A stretch of DNA of 37,725 nt from Clostridium sulfidigenes (GTDB taxonomy: Bacteria > Bacillota > Clostridia > Clostridiales > Clostridiaceae): positions 1 to 37,725 of the forward strand of contig NZ_JPMD01000050.1 of the NCBI RefSeq assembly GCF_000732635.1, given 5' to 3'. Shown piece by piece: positions 34,304 to 37,725 of this stretch. Below the pieces are notes generated by a model. It saw only the letters and a list, made by a program, of their open reading frames with translations. It ran no database searches and had not been told where the DNA came from. Every line of letters begins with the position of its first letter. Position 1 is the first letter of the stretch. A program made the translations under genes and the position numbers.

Positions 34304-35074
34304 CTATTCTAGATTAAGCTTATTCTTCATGATGTAGTTAGTTATACAGAATAAAATTGTGAAGAAAATTAAACAAACTATAATTCCACAAAGTATTGCA
34401 TAGTGTGAATATAGATAAATAAAACTATCACTTGCAACTAATATAGTCATACCTATTCCTATTATTGATTGTTGAGCAATGCTTAATATCATAAATCCAG
34501 CAAATCCTCCTAATAATTTTTTTGATTTAAACAACTGGCCTATAGAAAGTGATGCATAAAGCATCATAATTTGATGAGCTAAAGATACAATTCCCAATAT
34601 TATAAATTCTATTATACCGAAAACATTTAATCCAATTTCAGAGTAAATATTTTTAAATCCTCTAATTATTTCTTTTAATACCCCTGGCTCATAGGCCATT
34701 ACAAATATAGATGTTGCAGCTATGAAACCACTTATTATAGTCCATACCATAGATACTACTAATTTATTAACTATATTTTGATAACTTTTTACCGGGATAG
34801 TATTCATTAAATATCCTTCATCACCAAATAGGTTTTTATAAAATCTTTGTACAGTTATAAAAAGTGTTCCCACAAAAACTGCCACCATAGTTACGAAATA
34901 TCCTATCATTGTTATAATAGCAGGAATTCCACCTAAGAAATCCATATTTACCTCAGCCATATTAGTTCCAATAAATATCTTATTAATAATTGAAAATCCT
35001 AGCAATGCTCCATAAAGAGGAAGCATTATTCTGCCTGTAGCCTTAAATTCATATTTCATTAATTTTCTTAGCAT
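34304..35074 (-). CDS. ABC transporter permease-like membrane protein
   Basis: This is a 256-residue integral membrane protein with about six hydrophobic segments (for example IITMIGYFVTMVAVFVGTLFI and YAILCGIIVCLIFFTILFCI). A basic N-terminus MLRKLMKYEFKATGR and a cytoplasmic RFYKNLFGDEGYLMNTIPV between helices 2 and 3 are typical of ABC-2-like permeases coupled to YtrB/BcrA-type ATPases. It overlaps the ATPase gene by 7 bases, so they surely form one transporter. The substrate is unknown; relatives are often induced by cell-wall antibiotics. Confidence 0.82.
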   Translation of the reverse strand: MLRKLMKYEFKATGRIMLPLYGALLGFSIINKIFIGTNMAEVNMDFLGGIPAIITMIGYFVTMVAVFVGTLFITVQRFYKNLFGDEGYLMNTIPVKSYQNIVNKLVVSMVWTIISGFIAATSIFVMAYEPGVLKEIIRGFKNIYSEIGLNVFGIIEFIILGIVSLAHQIMMLYASLSIGQLFKSKKLLGGFAGFMILSIAQQSIIGIGMTILVASDSFIYLYSHYAILCGIIVCLIFFTILFCITNYIMKNKLNLE

Positions 35075-35769
35075 CTAAATACCTCCCTAAATAGTTCATC
35101 TACTGTCTTTCCGCTACTTTCTCTTATTTCATCTACACTTTTTTGTAGCATTATTTCTCCATTTGATATAAAAACAACATCATCGAGAACTTTCTCTATA
35201 TCTGCTATTAGATGAGTTGAAATTACTACAGTTGCATTCTCGTTATAATTGCTTATTATAGTGTTTAAAATATAGTCCCTAGCTGCTGGGTCTACCCCTG
35301 CAATAGGCTCATCTAAAAAGTATAACTCTGCTTGCCTACTCATAACTAAAATAAGTTGAACCTTTTCTTTTGTTCCTTTTGATAAGGTCTTAAGCTTGAC
35401 ATTTGATTCAATATTTAACTTACTTAGCATATCATAGGCTCTCTTTTCATCAAAATCCTCATAGAAGTCTTTGAAAAAATTTATAATATCAGATACCTTC
35501 ATCCAATCATTAAGATAGGTTCTTTCAGGAAGGTAAGAAACTATTTTTTGAGTTTCTATGCCCTGAGGAAGTCCCGCTATCTTTACTTCTCCCGACGTTG
35601 GCTTTAACAAACCATTAGCTAGTTTTATTAAAGTTGTTTTACCACTACCATTAGGACCTAAAAGTCCAACTATTTTACCTTTTTCTAAAGTTAAATTAAT
35701 ACCTTTAAGTGCTTCCTTATTGTCATATTTTTTAACTAATTCCTTACACTGAAAAATTGGTTCACCCAT
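35068..35769 (-). CDS. ABC transporter ATP-binding protein, YtrB/BcrA type
   Basis: This is a 233-residue ATPase. Walker A is GLLGPNGSGKTT (about residues 35-46), the Q-loop is in VSYLPERTYL (Glu replaces the usual Gln context), the signature is LSKGTKEKVQL, Walker B is LYFLDEPIAGVDP and the switch His is in VVISTHL. The LSKG-K-K signature variant is normal for the exporter group that includes YtrB and BcrA. Its ATG shares the last base of the GntR gene's stop region, and the permease follows with a 7-base overlap. Confidence 0.9.
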   Translation of the reverse strand: MGEPIFQCKELVKKYDNKEALKGINLTLEKGKIVGLLGPNGSGKTTLIKLANGLLKPTSGEVKIAGLPQGIETQKIVSYLPERTYLNDWMKVSDIINFFKDFYEDFDEKRAYDMLSKLNIESNVKLKTLSKGTKEKVQLILVMSRQAELYFLDEPIAGVDPAARDYILNTIISNYNENATVVISTHLIADIEKVLDDVVFISNGEIMLQKSVDEIRESSGKTVDELFREVFRC

Positions 35770-36137
35770 TACTTCATCTCCTTTGCCATTTTCCCTAGAA
35801 ATTCCATGATATCCTCATTACTAAGTCCTAAACTTTTCATACTCTTAAGAAAATTTACTGCTTGGTCTTTAGCTATATCCAGTTTAATCTCTTTTATCAT
35901 ATCTATATCCTCCGTGATAAATCTTCCACTAGTCCTTTGACTATAAACAAACCCTGACCGTTCTAACTCTGCTAAAGCCTTTTGTATAGTATTAGGATTA
36001 ACTGATGCCTCTTCAGCAAGCTCTCTTACCGTTGGAAACTTTTGTCCTGGCTTGTATTCTCCCGAAATTATCTTTAGTTTAATCTGCTCAATTAATTGAA
36101 TATATATAGGCCTTTGGTCCTTAAATTCCCATGCCAT
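35769..36137 (-). CDS. GntR-family regulator, YtrA subfamily
   Basis: This 122-residue repressor consists of a GntR winged helix (IYIQLIEQIKLKIISGEYKPGQKFPTVRELAEEASVNPNTIQKALAELERSGFV) and only a short helical dimerisation tail, the hallmark of the YtrA subfamily, which lacks a ligand domain. YtrA proteins repress the ABC transporter operon they lead and are released by antibiotics through a route still unclear. The start ATG follows AGAGGTGA. A perfect inverted repeat over the -10 box is the obvious operator. Confidence 0.9.
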   Translation of the reverse strand: MAWEFKDQRPIYIQLIEQIKLKIISGEYKPGQKFPTVRELAEEASVNPNTIQKALAELERSGFVYSQRTSGRFITEDIDMIKEIKLDIAKDQAVNFLKSMKSLGLSNEDIMEFLGKMAKEMK

Positions 36138-36150
36138 CTAATCACCTCTC

Positions 36151-36196
36151 TTGTATTATTGTGTTGTTGTACTAACCTCTTAATACAATAATACAA
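36151..36196 (-). promoter_or_regulatory. Operator of the GntR regulator
   Basis: TTGTATTATTG (36151-36161) and CAATAATACAA (36186-36196) form a perfect 11-bp inverted repeat; an inner TGTACTA (36169-36175) is a further half-site for TAATACA (36182-36188 region). It covers the -10 box and the expected start of transcription, as a repressor site would. Confidence 0.7.
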
Positions 36197-36216
36197 CCTA
36201 CAATTGCTTCTGTCAA
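36188..36216 (-). promoter_or_regulatory. Promoter of the GntR-ABC operon
   Basis: On the minus strand TTGACA (36216-36211) and TATTAT (36193-36188) have a 17-base spacer. The -10 is inside one arm of the operator. Confidence 0.85.
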
Positions 36217-36242
36217 TACCTATTTCCATAAATATCAAAAAT

Positions 36243-36278
36243 AAAATCCAGAGGAAGTTTAATCTTTCTCTGAATTTT
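36243..36278 (-). terminator. Terminator of the MarR-cyclase operon
   Basis: AAAATCCAGAG pairs with CTCTGAATTTT (one mismatch) around a 14-base interior, and the minus strand then reads TTTTATTTTTG. It starts 26 bases past the cyclase stop. Confidence 0.75.
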
Positions 36279-36303
36279 AATCTTTACTTTATAATATATA
36301 AAT

Positions 36304-36849
36304 TTATATAGTTTCAATCTCAACTTTTATTGCTGTAGCACCTTCTAGTTGAATCCATTTTAAATTTGCCTTGAATTCCGTAGTAACCTTATTTAAATTA
36401 CATATATTTTCTATAACATAGGCTCCTTTATTTTCAACATATTTATCTATTGCTACGTGATCTTTTCCATGTTGTATTCCACTTAGATCAATGCCTATTA
36501 ATTTTACATTACAGTCTAATAATCTATCTATAAGCTCATTAGTTAAATATGGACTAGGCTTAGAATTAAAATACTCATCACTTCCATATCCATAGGTTTC
36601 TAAGTAACCCGTTCTAAATATTACAAAGGAACCTGCTTTAATTGATAAGTTTTCTAATATGTTAACGTCTATAATATCTATTTTCCTAGCATCTATTACC
36701 TTAACATCTATTTGTGATGGTAATTCTATATTGGATAGATTGTAGCAATCTATATGAGTTCCTATATGTTGCCTTTGGTGTGTCGGCTGTGAGTCTCCCC
36801 ACTTTAATATTTCTACCGGAATGTTAAAATCTGTTAAGTGTAAATTCAT
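36304..36849 (-). CDS. Cyclase-family metal-dependent hydrolase (kynurenine formamidase-like)
   Basis: This 181-residue protein belongs to the cyclase family (PF04199), which includes kynurenine formamidase and isatin hydrolase. The metal-binding HIGTHID (residues 28-34) is intact, followed by FVIFRTGY, the GIDLSGIQH strand with a further His and the C-terminal GAYVIENI. It is about 20-30 residues shorter at the N-terminus than kynurenine formamidases, but the ATG has a strong GAAGGAGAAAT site inside the end of the preceding gene. The substrate is unknown. It sits one base after the MarR gene, so it is the likely target. Confidence 0.85.
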   Translation of the reverse strand: MNLHLTDFNIPVEILKWGDSQPTHQRQHIGTHIDCYNLSNIELPSQIDVKVIDARKIDIIDVNILENLSIKAGSFVIFRTGYLETYGYGSDEYFNSKPSPYLTNELIDRLLDCNVKLIGIDLSGIQHGKDHVAIDKYVENKGAYVIENICNLNKVTTEFKANLKWIQLEGATAIKVEIETI

Positions 36850-36850
36850 A

Positions 36851-37327
36851 TTATATTTCTCCTTCTGTTTCTATTAGTTCGTCTAAATAACTATTAAATT
36901 TAATCAAGAAATTAGTTACAATTTTTTCTTCCTTCTTATCTATATTTTTGAAAAATATCCTATTTCTTGCTTCCCATTGCTTATGCTTTATTTCATGATA
37001 TTTATATAACTCTTCACCTGACTCCGTTAATTTGAAATATATCTCCTTATCATTATTAGGATTTTTATATTTATCAATAAGATTACTATTAAGAAGCTTT
37101 TTAGTTATCTTACTAATAGCACCTCTTGTCATATTCATACTTTGGGATATTTTAGTAACATTAGGATTTTCTATTTTTCCTACTAAATCTATACAGTGTA
37201 TTTCTGAAACCCCATAATTTTCATATTCACTACCCAAAGCCAACTTACCTAAAATCTCTTCCTTTTCATATATTTCTTTAAAACTTTTCATAATAATATT
37301 AATATTATCTACTTTAAACACCTCCAT
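36851..37327 (-). CDS. MarR-family transcriptional regulator
   Basis: This 158-residue protein has the MarR plan: an N-terminal helix, YGVSEIHCIDLVGKIENPNVTKISQSMNM, a recognition helix TRGAISKITKKLLNSNLI, the wing KNPNNDKEIYFKLTESG and a long C-terminal dimerisation helix. AAGGA lies six bases before ATG 37327. It probably represses its own operon with the cyclase: two related 20-bp sites cover its promoter. Confidence 0.88.
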   Translation of the reverse strand: MEVFKVDNINIIMKSFKEIYEKEEILGKLALGSEYENYGVSEIHCIDLVGKIENPNVTKISQSMNMTRGAISKITKKLLNSNLIDKYKNPNNDKEIYFKLTESGEELYKYHEIKHKQWEARNRIFFKNIDKKEEKIVTNFLIKFNSYLDELIETEGEI

Positions 37328-37378
37328 ATTGTTTCCTTGTAAACAATACTATCATCTTTTTGTTTCCATGTCAACAAT
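37328..37378 (-). promoter_or_regulatory. Two MarR-type operators and the MarR-cyclase promoter
   Basis: Site 1 (37328-37347) has perfect arms ATTGTTT and AAACAAT around 6 bases. Site 2 (37359-37378) is a near copy, TTTGTTT and CAACAAT, 31 bases away centre to centre (three helical turns). The promoter has TTGACA (37374-37369), a 17-base spacer and TAGTAT (37351-37346) on the minus strand, so site 2 covers the -35 and site 1 the transcription start and ribosome site. Confidence 0.75.
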
Positions 37379-37430
37379 TTTGCATAAGTACTAATTTACT
37401 ATTATAATTCCATTATTAATATAATTTAAT

Positions 37431-37470
37431 AAAAGAAGCCATAAGCATAATTCTTCTTATAGCTTCTTTT
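37431..37470. terminator. Orphan hairpin terminator near the IS
   Basis: AAAAGAAGCCATAAG (37431-37445) pairs with CTTATAGCTTCTTTT (37456-37470) with one mismatch. No gene inside the window ends here; it may have served a gene lying beyond the IS insertion. Confidence 0.6.
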
Positions 37471-37541
37471 AGGTCATTTTATATGTTTTAGTAAAACCTC
37501 ATCTAATTAAAAGCTCTACTCCTTATTAATTTTAAAATGTA

Positions 37542-37588
37542 CCCTATATAGTAGACACTTTAAAAAAAGTCTATTATATAGGGTATTT
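37542..37588 (+). terminator. Hairpin terminator just inside the IS left end
   Basis: CCCTATATAGTAGAC (37542-37556) pairs with GTCTATTATATAGGG (37569-37583; one G-U pair), followed by TATTTTTATG. It would stop transcription entering from outside before it reaches the transposase genes. Confidence 0.7.
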
Positions 37589-37630
37589 TTATGTATAATA
37601 AAATTAATATATAGCTTTAGGAGTGATTAT

Positions 37631-37725
37631 ATGAGCAACAAATTTTTCACTGAATATCAAATTAAGAACTTATCTCAAAACAAATATGTACAGACTATTT
37701 CATCAAAATCAATTACTTATACTGA
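37631..37725 (+). CDS. IS3-family transposase OrfA, N-terminal fragment
   Basis: ATG 37631 follows TTAGGAGTG. The first 31 residues read MSNKFFTEYQIKNLSQNKYV and continue open to the window edge. They resemble the helical start of IS150-type OrfA proteins before the helix-turn-helix (a tyrosine-rich stretch, then N-x-Y-V). The rest lies outside the window. Confidence 0.7.
   Translation, partial: MSNKFFTEYQIKNLSQNKYVQTISSKSITYT

Larger units (their letters stand above)
37538..37725 (+). mobile_element. Left end of an IS3-family insertion sequence (cut by window edge)
   Basis: The element begins TGTACCCTA, as the IS tip at 174 does read inwards, and a second block of similarity (ACA.TTT..AAAAAG.C) follows. 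It is in the same orientation as the left fragment. It contains a hairpin and the start of orfA. Confidence 0.75.

Overview
The window is very AT-rich, its genes carry strong GGAGG-type Shine-Dalgarno sites with frequent TTG and GTG starts, and nearly all gene products look like those of Clostridium and its relatives. I read it as a chromosomal accessory stretch of a Clostridium sensu stricto species; no species is claimed. Where a Shine-Dalgarno sequence lies inside the longest open frame I moved the start to the codon it serves, and the entry says so.

Layout. Both edges are cut ends of IS3-family elements in the same orientation: the 3' end of an orfB with its right inverted repeat at 2-174, and the left inverted repeat, a protective hairpin and the start of an orfA from 37538. 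Between them, 0.2-6 kb carries a methyltransferase, a DUF6054-like protein, a HelD-type helicase, and an AraC regulator paired with a GNAT acetyltransferase. At 6.3-7.8 kb is a solitary MurC/Mpl-like ligase with a repeat-bearing terminator. The 7.9-11.4 kb stretch shows gene decay: a frameshifted phosphodiesterase, an acetyltransferase with its middle deleted, and an orphan short frame beside a HIT protein. Then come a DUF4317 protein (+) and a multi-pass membrane protein (-).

At 14-18.4 kb a response regulator and histidine kinase precede a MacB-like permease, its ATPase and a small membrane protein. Similar 22-bp direct-repeat sites lie before the regulator gene and before the permease gene, suggesting one autoregulated regulon. 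An initiator tRNA with its own promoter and terminator follows at 19.0 kb, then a chloramphenicol acetyltransferase-like gene, a three-gene operon of two methyltransferases and a radical SAM/SPASM protein, a large-subunit catalase, and a cysteine desulfurase-thiI pair for tRNA thiolation.

The most unusual part is 27.6-31.1 kb. A Tm-1-like (UPF0261) protein and a PEP-hydrolase-family TIM-barrel protein, which form one polypeptide in the tomato Tm-1 protein, make an operon. Just upstream is a regulator that fuses a diverged copy of the same TIM barrel to an AraC-type DNA-binding domain, so a regulator appears to sense through an enzyme-like copy of the protein it controls. Repeats between the regulator and the operon are plausible operators.

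The right part holds an S41 peptidase-like protein, a MerR-methyltransferase fusion with a run of nine G in its ribosome-binding site, a peptidase-like gene remnant, a YtrA-type GntR/ABC operon whose operator covers the -10 box, and a MarR-cyclase operon with two MarR-like operators over an excellent promoter.
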